Positions 5,187 to 13,387 of a DNA stretch of 13,506 nt are shown here, in pieces. Position 1 is the first letter of the stretch. Every line of letters starts with the position of its first letter. The DNA comes from JBAVQS01 sp049694275. Its GTDB lineage: Bacteria; Chloroflexota; Anaerolineae; UBA4142; SHND01. The stretch spans positions 1 to 13,506 of the forward strand of contig JBAVQS010000042.1 in the NCBI GenBank assembly GCA_049694275.1. The letters run 5' to 3'. Position numbers and translations under genes: made by a program. A model generated the notes under the pieces. It saw only the letters and a list, made by a program, of their open reading frames with translations. It did no database searches and was not told where the DNA came from.

Positions 5187-6686
5187 ATGTCCATTCGAAG
5201 AACATGGCTTGTGCTCGTGCTTTTGGGCGCGCTGCTCCTGGGGCTCAACGCCTGCAACACCCCTGCCGACGCCAGCAAGTCCGCCAGCCGCGATCAAATC
5301 AACTCGGGCCAGATCGTGCCGGCCGAGCAGTTGCGAGTGGCCGAGTATCTGAACTATTACAAGCAGAGCTTTCCCGCGCCGGTCAACACAACCCTCGGGC
5401 TCGACCTGCGGATGGGGAACCAGCAGGCACCCGCGCAGGGCGGCGAGGCGTGGCTCCAGATCGGCATTCAGGCGCGGACCGGCGAGACCGAGCAGATCGC
5501 CCCGCTCAACGTCGCGCTCGTGATCGACAAGAGCGGCTCGATGGACGCACCCGAAAAGATGCCCTATCTCAAGAAATCGCTGAAATACTTTTTGCACAGT
5601 CTCGCCCCGAACGACCGCGTCGCCATCGTCGCCTTTAGCGATAATGCGAGCGTCATTGCGCCGTCCCAGCCAGTCGGGGACGGGCGCTGGATCGATGCGA
5701 CGGTCGAGAACATCCAGCCGGGCGGTAGCACCAACCTGTACGGCGGGCTGATGCTCGGCTTTCAGGAGGTAGACCGGAATTTCGACGTTCGCCTCAACAA
5801 CCGAGTTATTCTGCTGACTGATGGGATTGCGAATGTCGGCGCCACCGATCCCACCCAGATTGCCGACGGGGCGCGCAGCTATAACGAGAAGGGGATTTAC
5901 CTCTCGACTATTGGGCTGGGACACGATTTCAACGACGCGCTCTTGAGCCAGCTCGCGCGGCAGGGCAAAGGGGGCTATCACTTTGTCGATTCGGCCGCCG
6001 AGATGGACAAGATTTTTCGCCAGGAGGTCAACGGCCTGGTCCAGAAAGCGGTGAGCGATGTCTCCGTCGTCATCCAGCCGGCGTCGTCCGTCACGGTCGA
6101 TAGCATTACCGGCTATGACAGTCGTCCGCCCTCCGGCCCGCTCACGGTCAAGCTCCAGGATATGGGCACGGGCGACAGCCAGGTCATCCTCGCCCACCTT
6201 TATATCAGCAGTGGCGCGCCGGGCCAGCGGCAGGTCGCCACGATCGAGCTCCACTACCGGGACCTGTTCAAACAGCGGGACGAGACTGTGAGCCAGACCA
6301 TCGTGGTGGATGTGACCCGCGCCGGCGGCAATGATCCGCTCTGGGATACCGAGGTGCTGCGCAACGTGACGATTCAGCAGACCGCCGAGGGGCTGAAAGA
6401 GATCGACCGGCTCTACCAGAGCCAGCGCTATCAAGAGGCGTGGAACCTGGCCTACCAGTTGGAACAACAGTTGCGCCGCGTGGCGGGACTGACGCACGAG
6501 GACCAGATGTACAAGGACGCCGACATGATGCGGACATACGAGAATACGCTTGCCAGGTGGGTGCAAAACCAGACGGGCCGCCTGCCCCAGGCGCCCGAGG
6601 GCGGGCCGACGGAGCCTGCGGGCCAGGCACCTCGCATGAGACTACCGACGCTGACGCCGGACGCGAGCATCATCGAGGTGAGATAG
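5187..6686 (+). CDS. von Willebrand factor A lipoprotein, YfbK-like
   Basis: The 499-residue product begins with a lipoprotein signal peptide (basic MSIRR, hydrophobic core, lipobox LNAC with C23), so it should be lipid-anchored outside the cytoplasmic membrane. Residues 48-65 (QLRVAEYLNYYKQSFPAP) resemble the N-terminal segment of YfbK-type proteins (INYF..YPAP). The vWA domain spans about 106-290 with a complete metal-ion-dependent adhesion site: DKSGS 114-118, T182 in GGSTN and D212 in LLTDG. A beta-rich region (about 300-400) and a helical tail with a QRYQEAWNLAYQLEQQL segment follow, ending in a Pro-rich stretch. Such domains bind protein partners through a Mg2+/Mn2+ ion. As first gene of the operon, it probably works with the downstream macroglobulin; the partner is inferred. 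The control region upstream carries iterated half-sites. Confidence 0.88.
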   Translation: MSIRRTWLVLVLLGALLLGLNACNTPADASKSASRDQINSGQIVPAEQLRVAEYLNYYKQSFPAPVNTTLGLDLRMGNQQAPAQGGEAWLQIGIQARTGETEQIAPLNVALVIDKSGSMDAPEKMPYLKKSLKYFLHSLAPNDRVAIVAFSDNASVIAPSQPVGDGRWIDATVENIQPGGSTNLYGGLMLGFQEVDRNFDVRLNNRVILLTDGIANVGATDPTQIADGARSYNEKGIYLSTIGLGHDFNDALLSQLARQGKGGYHFVDSAAEMDKIFRQEVNGLVQKAVSDVSVVIQPASSVTVDSITGYDSRPPSGPLTVKLQDMGTGDSQVILAHLYISSGAPGQRQVATIELHYRDLFKQRDETVSQTIVVDVTRAGGNDPLWDTEVLRNVTIQQTAEGLKEIDRLYQSQRYQEAWNLAYQLEQQLRRVAGLTHEDQMYKDADMMRTYENTLARWVQNQTGRLPQAPEGGPTEPAGQAPRMRLPTLTPDASIIEVR

Positions 6687-6803
6687 TGGATAGCGACTAT
6701 AGGGAGTCCCTTGGGGATGAGCGGCGATCAGCAAAGATTGAACCGCGAAGTGCGCCAAGGACACAAAGGGAACGAGGAATAAAGAACCAGGGAGAAATTG
6801 CTC
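6687..6803. other. Short intergenic gap with degenerate purine-rich repeat
   Basis: The 117 bases between the vWA and BNR genes contain no terminator. The stretch about 6736-6786 is a purine-rich, loosely periodic sequence (AACCGCGAAG, GCGCCAAGGACAC, AAAGGGAACG) of the kind seen as dispersed intergenic filler. GGGAG at 6790-6794 is the ribosome binding site for ATG 6804, nine bases away. The absence of a terminator supports co-transcription. Confidence 0.5.
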
Positions 6804-8396
6804 ATGCGAACCAGGACATTGGACGCCCTCAATCACAGCTTGCGCTGTCTCTCGCATCCGTTGGAGCTGGCGAGCATCGGGTTGCTGTTGGTGAACGATC
6901 ATGTGCTCAAGAGCGCCTATCCGTCGTGGTTGACGGGCAAGCTGAGCGATTTTGCGGGGCTGTTCTTTTTTCCATTCCTCCTCGCCGCGCTGCTCGCGCC
7001 TTTGCTCGGGCGAGCCCGGCTCAGTCTCAAGGCGCAAGGGCTCGTCGCCTTTGGTCTGACCGCATTTCTCTTTACCCTCGTCAAGGCGACCGTGTGGGGC
7101 AACTTGTGGGCGCACTCGCTGTTTGACCTGTTGGGCTACCCCTTGCAGTGCGTCCTCGATCCGAGCGACCTGTTGGCGTTGGTCGTGTTCGTGCCCGCGT
7201 GGCGCTTGTGGCAGCAGCCCGAGTACGGATTGAGCTGGGCGAGTCCCCGCCGCATACAGTGGCTCGCACTGGCATTGGCCGGGATTGCGGCAATGGCAAC
7301 CACGACGCCCCCGCCCCCGCCCAGCGTAATCCGCGTGGTCGGCGACAATGGGGTGGTTTATGCGCGATTGGGCGGGTATGGTGCATCATCCGTCATGCGC
7401 AGTGAAGACAGCGGCAAGACCTGGCGCTCGGCCACGAACGCGCCCGCGGCGCTCGCCCGGGATGTTACCCTACCAGTTACCGCGTGTGATCCATCCAATA
7501 CCAACCTTTGTTATCGCATTAGCAAACCGGCCGAGGTGGAACGGTCGGATGATGACGGAGAAACATGGAGTGTCGCGTGGTCCATTTCACCCGACCGGCA
7601 GAGTTACATGGAACGGGTTCAGTCCAAACACCGCTTTCTCGGCGGTGGCGCCAAAGACATTAACCTAGGTCCGTTTGATCTGACCTTTGCGGTCCAGAAT
7701 GGACAGAGCATCCTGGTCGTCGCCTCGGGGAATGAGGGGGTGGTTGTTCATACCCCCGACGGTATGTGGAATCGATATGAAATCGCACAGGCGGCGCCGA
7801 CGCCCCTTGCCGCCACGAACATCAGCGACCTTGGGGATAGCCTCCAGCCGGAAACGGATATCTGGACCCTGGCCGTACTCCTGACCCTGTTCTATGGCTC
7901 CCTGGTTATGTCAAACCGAATGCTAAGTGGGATCCACCCTGGAACCAGATGGTGGACGACAACCGATCTAATTCTTGTGGCAAGCATGATCGTACCGCCG
8001 ATAGCCTATGTCATCTGGGCGGCAAGTGGTATTTGGAGCACATCGGTATTTGTGCTCCCTCTGTTCGTTTTTATTGTGCCTTCGCCCTACGCTCTGCTTG
8101 GATCATTGGTGCTCTTGTCCCCATTTCTGTCTATTCTCTTCCGATGGGCGCTGCTTGCAAAGAGAGCAACTGATCCCATGAATGTTTGGCTCATTGCCGG
8201 TTGGAGTCTCGTCCCTGGGGGCGGTGTCCTGCTCGGGTATCTGCCACTCGCACTCTGGGCGTTCGGGGTGATTCCATATTACCTACTGGCTTTGGCCGTG
8301 GCGGTGGCGCTGAGCATCGGGCTCTATGTGTGGGGAATGAAAGAGGTAGAGAAAAGGGTGGAGGCGGCGCGCCCCGACCCTTTGATTGCCGAATAG
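6804..8396 (+). CDS. Multi-pass membrane protein with external BNR/Asp-box domain
   Basis: The 530-residue product has three parts. The N-terminal part (1-170) contains about four membrane segments (roughly 50-68, 77-95, 123-136, 152-168) and a striking motif, NDHVLK (31-36) plus WLTGKLSDFAGL (42-53), that looks conserved rather than random. The middle part (about 170-345) is soluble, starts after a Pro-rich TTTPPPPPS linker and has two Asp-boxes, SEDSGKTW (200-207) and SDDDGETW (248-255), typical of sialidase/BNR beta-propellers. Two blades are too few for a whole propeller, so the domain is partial or divergent. The C-terminal part (about 350-520) has at least four more helices and a charged cytoplasmic-looking tail (KEVEKRVEAARPD). 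From about 7500 to 8200 the GC content by eye falls to near 50 percent, below its neighbours. Catalytic sialidase residues are not evident. Start ATG 6804 is chosen over TTG 6798 by its Shine-Dalgarno spacing. An accessory role for the macroglobulin is inferred. Confidence 0.7.
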   Translation: MRTRTLDALNHSLRCLSHPLELASIGLLLVNDHVLKSAYPSWLTGKLSDFAGLFFFPFLLAALLAPLLGRARLSLKAQGLVAFGLTAFLFTLVKATVWGNLWAHSLFDLLGYPLQCVLDPSDLLALVVFVPAWRLWQQPEYGLSWASPRRIQWLALALAGIAAMATTTPPPPPSVIRVVGDNGVVYARLGGYGASSVMRSEDSGKTWRSATNAPAALARDVTLPVTACDPSNTNLCYRISKPAEVERSDDDGETWSVAWSISPDRQSYMERVQSKHRFLGGGAKDINLGPFDLTFAVQNGQSILVVASGNEGVVVHTPDGMWNRYEIAQAAPTPLAATNISDLGDSLQPETDIWTLAVLLTLFYGSLVMSNRMLSGIHPGTRWWTTTDLILVASMIVPPIAYVIWAASGIWSTSVFVLPLFVFIVPSPYALLGSLVLLSPFLSILFRWALLAKRATDPMNVWLIAGWSLVPGGGVLLGYLPLALWAFGVIPYYLLALAVAVALSIGLYVWGMKEVEKRVEAARPDPLIAE

Positions 8397-8401
8397 CTTT
8401 C

Positions 8402-8428
8402 AACCTTTAACCTACAACCTTGTAACCT
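8402..8428. repeat. AACCT heptamer-period repeat before the macroglobulin gene
   Basis: AACCT occurs four times at 8402, 8409, 8416 and 8424, a period of 7, 7 and 8 bases, filling most of the 45-base gap between the BNR and macroglobulin genes. GGGGG at 8432-8436, five bases before ATG 8442, serves as the ribosome binding site. Changes in copy number would move the two genes relative to each other without touching either. Confidence 0.6.
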
Positions 8429-8441
8429 GAAGGGGGCTCGT

Positions 8442-11400
8442 ATGGAAAACACATCTACTCTCGCTCGTCCTCGCAACTATTGGCCCGTGATCGTGACGGC
8501 GCTGGTGGCTTTGGCGCTGATCGCGGTCATGGGATGGCAGGTGTATCGCGCGCTCAACTATAGCAAGCTAACCGTCGATACGCAGCAGACGTTTGTGGTC
8601 GGCCCGTCGCAGTTCGAGCCGGATGCGGCATCAGGCGTGCGCGTCGTCGTCATCAACCAGCGCGATGGGCAGCCGATTGCGAACGCGAACGTGATCGTGC
8701 GGATGGCGCCGCGCAACGGCGGGGCGGCGCAGACCCTCTATTCGGGCAAGACGGATGTGTACGGCACCGCGCCGATCTCGTTCACGCTCCCGGCGAATAC
8801 GCCGCGCGATCAGGTGCTCATCATCGAGACCGATTCGAGCGTGGGACGCGATCAGCTCCAGTCCCCCGTCACCGTGCAGCGGAGCTACAAGGTGCTGGTG
8901 ACGAGCGACAAGCCGCTCTATCAGCCGGGACAGACGATGCACCTGCGCGCCCTTGCCCTCTCGGCGCTCAACCGGCTGCCCGCTAAAAATACGACTCTCG
9001 ATTTCCTCGTCGAAGACCCCAAGGGGAACAAGGTGCTGCGCAAATCGGTCGAGACTTCGGCTTTCGGCATCGCCAGCGCCGATTTCCAACTGGCCGACAC
9101 GGTTATTACCGGCGACTACAAGATCACCGCCACTCTCGGCGATACTAAATCGGACAAGACCGTGACCGTCAAGCCGTACGTCCTGCCCAAGTTCAAGGTC
9201 GCGGTCGAGACCGACAAGAGCTATTACCTCCCCGGCGAGCAGGTCACGGGCCGCGTGCGCGCCGATTACTTTTTCGGCAAGCCGGTATCCGATGGAATCG
9301 TCGCGCTCAAGGGCGTTGCCTATGACGTGCAGCGCAACGAACTCGTCAAGCTCGACGGCAAGACGAACACCGAAGGGGTGTACGAATTCCAGTTCAAGCT
9401 GCCCGGCTATTTCACCGCGCGCGGGCTGGACAACGGCCGGGCGGATTTCACGCTCGAGCTCGGAGTCACCGACCAGGCCAATCACCTCGAAGAGACGAGC
9501 CTCGTCCTCCCGATCGCCAGTGCACCGATGGTAATCGACGCCGTGCCCGAAAGCGGCAAGCTGATGCCCGGCATCGAAAATATCGTCTATATCCTCACCG
9601 CGCTCCCCGATGGGACGCCGGCGGATGCAAATGTGACCGTGCTCAAAGAGGGCCAGGCGCTCACCACCCGCACCGGCAAGTATGGGCTGGGCCAGGTCCA
9701 GTTCACCCCCCAGGCGAATGGGAGCACCGCGCTCTTTATCACCGCCAAAGACAGCACGGGACGCGAGACGACCAAACAGGTCGCGCTCCAAACCCAGGGC
9801 GGCGCGAGCAGCATCCTCCTCCGCCCCGACCGCGCGGTCTATCGCGCCGGCGAAACGATGCACCTGGATGTGTTCACGAGCGGCGGAATCGGCACGGTCT
9901 ATCTCGACCTCATCAGGGAGGGACAGACCGTCTCGACTCGCGCGGTGGATGCCGCGCAGGGGCACGCGACGGTAGACGTGGACGTGACGCCGGAGCTCGC
10001 GGGCACCGTGCAGATGCACGCCTATCACGTCGAAAAGGACGGGACCATCGTCCGCGACACACGCCTCGTCGTCGTCCAGCAGGCGGAGGAACTGAACGTC
10101 GCGGTCAAGGCCGACAAGGACACCTACCGCCCCGGCGACACGGCGCATCTCGTGTTTAACGTGACCAACCACGCGGGAAGCGGAGTGCCGAGCGCGCTGG
10201 GCATCACCGCCGTGGACGAGTCGGTGTTTGCGCTCCAGCAGCAAGACCCCGGATTTGCGAAACTCTATTTCCTCCTGCAGAGCGAACTGTTAGAGCCCAA
10301 ATATGAGATTCACGGGTTCGGCCTGCCGGAGGTCATGTCCGATACCGCGTCGGCCGAACTGCGGACGAGCCAGGACGTGTCGGCGCAAGCGGCATGGGCG
10401 AACGCGCCGGTCGCCGAAGCGGGGGTGAATCTCAATTCCGCGCCGGACAAGCGCGACAAGGCGCGCGTCGCTGAGCAGCAGGCGTTCACCGACGTGAGCG
10501 GATGGCTCGCCCTCGTCCTTTCGCTCCTCCCGTTCGCCTTTGGCGGCTTGATCGTCGCCAGCCTGGCCAGACAGGGAATGATGGAGCGCGCGATTGCCGG
10601 CCTGGTCGTGCTTGCCCTCCTCTTTTGTCTCGCCTCGCCCTTGTTCGTCGGCGCCATCAGCGTCATGAGCAGCTGGGTCACGCGCTATGGCCCGATCATG
10701 CTCGGCAGCGTCGTCACCCTCTGGCTCGTTACGTTTGCCTACCTGTTCGTCTATTTCCTGCGCAAAGGGGATGCGCGCCTGGCGGCGGCGTTGGTCCTGG
10801 TGGTCGCCTATACGGTCCTGGGCGCGCTCCTCGTCTGGATCACGCGCGGGTTCACATTAGCCAACCCGCTGCTGCTGCTCACGGTCGCGCTGACCTACCT
10901 GGCGGGGCTGGGCGCGCTCTTGTTGCTCGGCGCGGGTCTCTTTGCCAGCAAAGAGCGCACAGCCGGCATCGCCGCGGTCCTGCTCGCCCTCCTGTTCATC
11001 CCCGCGACCATCTTTGTCGCGGCCATGCCGGGCGCTTCGCCCTTTGCGCGAGCGACGGGCAACCCGGTCCTCTATATGCCGATCGTATGGCTGACCGGCT
11101 GCAGCTCCGCCGCGCCGACGGGCGCGCCGCCAACCTCGGCGCCGGCGGCACAGGCGACCGTGGCGCCAGCGGCAACAGCGGCTCCGACAGCGGGAACCCA
11201 GCCGGGCGCCGCCCCCGCGCCGCGCCTGCGCCAGTATTTCCCCGAAACCCTCTATGTCAATCCCGAGCTGCTCACCGACGACAAGGGGTTTGTCTCACTC
11301 GATATGCCGCTCGCCGATTCGATCACGACGTGGCGGCTCGCGGCGACCGCTTCCTCCCAGCGCGGCGACCTCGGCGCGACGCAGGCGGGCATCCGCGTCT

Positions 11401-13316
11401 TTCAGGATTTCTTTATCGACCTCGACCTGCCGGTGGCGCTAACCCAGAACGACGAAATCTCGCTCCCGGTCGCGGTCTATAACTATTTGCCTCAAGACCA
11501 AAAGATACAGGTTGGGCTCGACAAAGCCGACTGGTTCACCCTCACCGGCGACGCGACGCAAACGCTGACGATTGCCTCGAACGACATCCAGGTCATCTAT
11601 TTCCGCATCAAGGCGACCGGGTTTGGCAGCCACAAGCTCAAGGTGACCGCGCTCGGGGCCAAGATGAGCGATGCCCTCCAGCGCGAGGTCCAGGTCTATC
11701 CCGACGGCAAGCTGCAGCAGGTCACGCACAGCAACTGGCTGCACGACGGAACCGCCGAGACGGTGGAGGTCCCCGCCGCCGCCGTCCCCGGCGCGTCCCG
11801 CATCGAGGTCAAGCTCTATCCCGGCGTCATGAGCCAGTTGGTCGAGGGGCTTGACGCGATCTTTCAGACGCCGCACGGCTGTTTCGAGCAGACCAGCTCG
11901 ACCACGTTTCCGAATGTGCTCGCGCTCAACTATTTGAAGCAGACGCGCCGCGCCGCGCCCGAGGTCCAGATGAAGGCGGAAACTTACATCGGCCTCGGCT
12001 ATCAGCGGCTGCTGACCTTCGAGAATCCCGGGGGCGGGTTCTCGCTCTTTGGCGGGCCGCCGCCGAGCGCGATGCTGAGCGCCAAAGGGCTGCTCGAATT
12101 CAAGGACATGTCGCAGGTCTATCCAGTCGATCCCGCGATCATCCAGCGGACACGCGGCTGGCTCCTCTCGTCTCAAAAGAGCGACGGGACATGGGACGGC
12201 GCCGCCGGGTGGGACCATCCGCCCGAAAGCAAGGGGGACCCCCTGCCGCTGACCGCGATCGTCACCTGGGCGCTTTTGGAAACGGGCGACCGGCAGGAGG
12301 CGGGGGCGGCGCGCGGGATTGCCTATCTCAAATCGCACCTCTCCAGCGTCAAGGACGCCTATACCCTGTCGCTGATCGCCAACGCCCTCGTCGCCTACGA
12401 CACGAATGATCCCGCCACGCACGATGTGCTGGCGCGGCTCGACGCGGCCAAGACGGTCGACGGGGATAAGGTCTATTGGACGACGGCGGGATCATTCTCG
12501 GGCGCGACCGGACGCTATGGGAGCATCGAGACGACCGCGCTCGTCTCGTACGCGATGCAGCGCGCCCACGCCTATCCCGATTCGACCGGCCGGGCGCTCA
12601 CCTACCTGGTCCAGTCCAAAGACCCCAACGGCACCTGGGGCACGACCCAGGCCACCATCCTCTCACTCCGCTCGCTCGTCCTCGCGGCAATCGACAGCGG
12701 CGAGTCCTCGCAGGAGGCAACCATCCAGGTCTCGCTCAACGGCGGTTCCATCAAGCCGGTGCACGTGACGAGCGACCAGGCGGGGATGATGTATCAGCTC
12801 TCGTTCGACGACATCAAGCCCGGACCGAATCAACTCGCGTTCCAGTTCGACGGCAAAGGTCCCTTTGCCTACGAGGTGACGACCACCTATTACCTCCCCT
12901 GGGACCAGGTTCCGCCGGCGCCCGAGGGCGAACAATTGCTCGCCATCCAGATCCAATACGACCGCACCTCGCTCGCGGTGAACGACGAGGTCGGCGCGAC
13001 GGTCAAGATCGGCCTGAACAGGCCGGGGACGGCGCGCATGGCGTTAGTCGATCTCGGCATCCCGCCCGGCTTTGCGGTGGTGACGGACGAGCTCGACGCG
13101 GCGGTCAAGAACAACACCCTCTCGCGCTATGAACTGACCGGCCGCCAGCTCATTCTCTATATCGACGAGCTGAACTCGCAGAAACCGGTTACACTCACCT
13201 ATCACCTGCGCGCCAAGTACCCGGTGCGGGTCAAGGCCCCCAGTTCGACGCTGTCAGATTACTACAATCCTGACATATCGACGACTCAGCCGCCGGTGGA
13301 GTTCGTCGTGCATTAG
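8442..13316 (+). CDS. Alpha-2-macroglobulin-family thioester protein with internal membrane block
   Basis: Members trap proteases or tag surfaces through a Cys-Gln thioester. This 1624-residue protein opens with a membrane anchor (14-35, no cleavage site seen). Macroglobulin domains follow: an MG2-like start at 149 (TSDKPLYQPGQ), MG3-like at 250 (ETDKSYYLPGE), further MG domains at about 361 and 456 (RPDRAVYRAGE), and the bait-region domain from 551 (ADKDTYRPGD) with AVDESVFAL near D592. Six membrane helices then occur (about 688-710, 717-738, 750-772, 777-800, 805-833, 840-862), with Arg/Lys clusters in the cytoplasmic loops. A lipobox-like LTGC (C887) and Ala/Pro/Thr linker (888-928) lead to an MG7/A2M domain (QYFPETLYVNPELL from 931). 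The thioester domain has HGCFEQ with C1147 and Q1150 intact, and its helices include GSIETTALVSYAMQ. A receptor-binding-like MG8 domain (about 1495-1620) contains DYYNPD. Family members usually have a soluble bait loop where the helices sit. It is the last gene of the operon, followed by a strong terminator. Confidence 0.92.
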   Translation: MENTSTLARPRNYWPVIVTALVALALIAVMGWQVYRALNYSKLTVDTQQTFVVGPSQFEPDAASGVRVVVINQRDGQPIANANVIVRMAPRNGGAAQTLYSGKTDVYGTAPISFTLPANTPRDQVLIIETDSSVGRDQLQSPVTVQRSYKVLVTSDKPLYQPGQTMHLRALALSALNRLPAKNTTLDFLVEDPKGNKVLRKSVETSAFGIASADFQLADTVITGDYKITATLGDTKSDKTVTVKPYVLPKFKVAVETDKSYYLPGEQVTGRVRADYFFGKPVSDGIVALKGVAYDVQRNELVKLDGKTNTEGVYEFQFKLPGYFTARGLDNGRADFTLELGVTDQANHLEETSLVLPIASAPMVIDAVPESGKLMPGIENIVYILTALPDGTPADANVTVLKEGQALTTRTGKYGLGQVQFTPQANGSTALFITAKDSTGRETTKQVALQTQGGASSILLRPDRAVYRAGETMHLDVFTSGGIGTVYLDLIREGQTVSTRAVDAAQGHATVDVDVTPELAGTVQMHAYHVEKDGTIVRDTRLVVVQQAEELNVAVKADKDTYRPGDTAHLVFNVTNHAGSGVPSALGITAVDESVFALQQQDPGFAKLYFLLQSELLEPKYEIHGFGLPEVMSDTASAELRTSQDVSAQAAWANAPVAEAGVNLNSAPDKRDKARVAEQQAFTDVSGWLALVLSLLPFAFGGLIVASLARQGMMERAIAGLVVLALLFCLASPLFVGAISVMSSWVTRYGPIMLGSVVTLWLVTFAYLFVYFLRKGDARLAAALVLVVAYTVLGALLVWITRGFTLANPLLLLTVALTYLAGLGALLLLGAGLFASKERTAGIAAVLLALLFIPATIFVAAMPGASPFARATGNPVLYMPIVWLTGCSSAAPTGAPPTSAPAAQATVAPAATAAPTAGTQPGAAPAPRLRQYFPETLYVNPELLTDDKGFVSLDMPLADSITTWRLAATASSQRGDLGATQAGIRVFQDFFIDLDLPVALTQNDEISLPVAVYNYLPQDQKIQVGLDKADWFTLTGDATQTLTIASNDIQVIYFRIKATGFGSHKLKVTALGAKMSDALQREVQVYPDGKLQQVTHSNWLHDGTAETVEVPAAAVPGASRIEVKLYPGVMSQLVEGLDAIFQTPHGCFEQTSSTTFPNVLALNYLKQTRRAAPEVQMKAETYIGLGYQRLLTFENPGGGFSLFGGPPPSAMLSAKGLLEFKDMSQVYPVDPAIIQRTRGWLLSSQKSDGTWDGAAGWDHPPESKGDPLPLTAIVTWALLETGDRQEAGAARGIAYLKSHLSSVKDAYTLSLIANALVAYDTNDPATHDVLARLDAAKTVDGDKVYWTTAGSFSGATGRYGSIETTALVSYAMQRAHAYPDSTGRALTYLVQSKDPNGTWGTTQATILSLRSLVLAAIDSGESSQEATIQVSLNGGSIKPVHVTSDQAGMMYQLSFDDIKPGPNQLAFQFDGKGPFAYEVTTTYYLPWDQVPPAPEGEQLLAIQIQYDRTSLAVNDEVGATVKIGLNRPGTARMALVDLGIPPGFAVVTDELDAAVKNNTLSRYELTGRQLILYIDELNSQKPVTLTYHLRAKYPVRVKAPSSTLSDYYNPDISTTQPPVEFVVH

Positions 13317-13337
13317 CAGCACATGCCCAGAATTGAG

Positions 13338-13374
13338 AGAAAACGCGCCCTCCTTAGCGGAGGGCGCGTTTTCT
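13338..13374. terminator. Strong bidirectional intrinsic terminator
   Basis: A perfect 16-bp stem (13338-13353 with 13359-13374) containing ACGCGCCCTCC / GGAGGGCGCGT closes on a five-base TTAGC loop. On the plus strand it runs into TTTTCTTT, and on the minus strand into AAAA/GAGA read as TTTTCTC. It lies 21 bases after the macroglobulin stop and 13 bases from the stop of the convergent gene, so it can serve both. Confidence 0.9.
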
Positions 13375-13387
13375 TTGATAACTCACC

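Noticed and set aside
5067..6566. Long minus-strand open frame opposite the vWA gene
   Set aside because: It is a shadow caused by GC-rich codons. The plus-strand frame has a signal peptide, MIDAS motifs and a ribosome binding site, and the antisense frame shows no domain.
8631..10244. 537-residue minus-strand open frame opposite the macroglobulin gene
   Set aside because: Composition is Arg/Asp/His-biased without motifs, and it lies opposite clear macroglobulin domains, so it is an antisense shadow.
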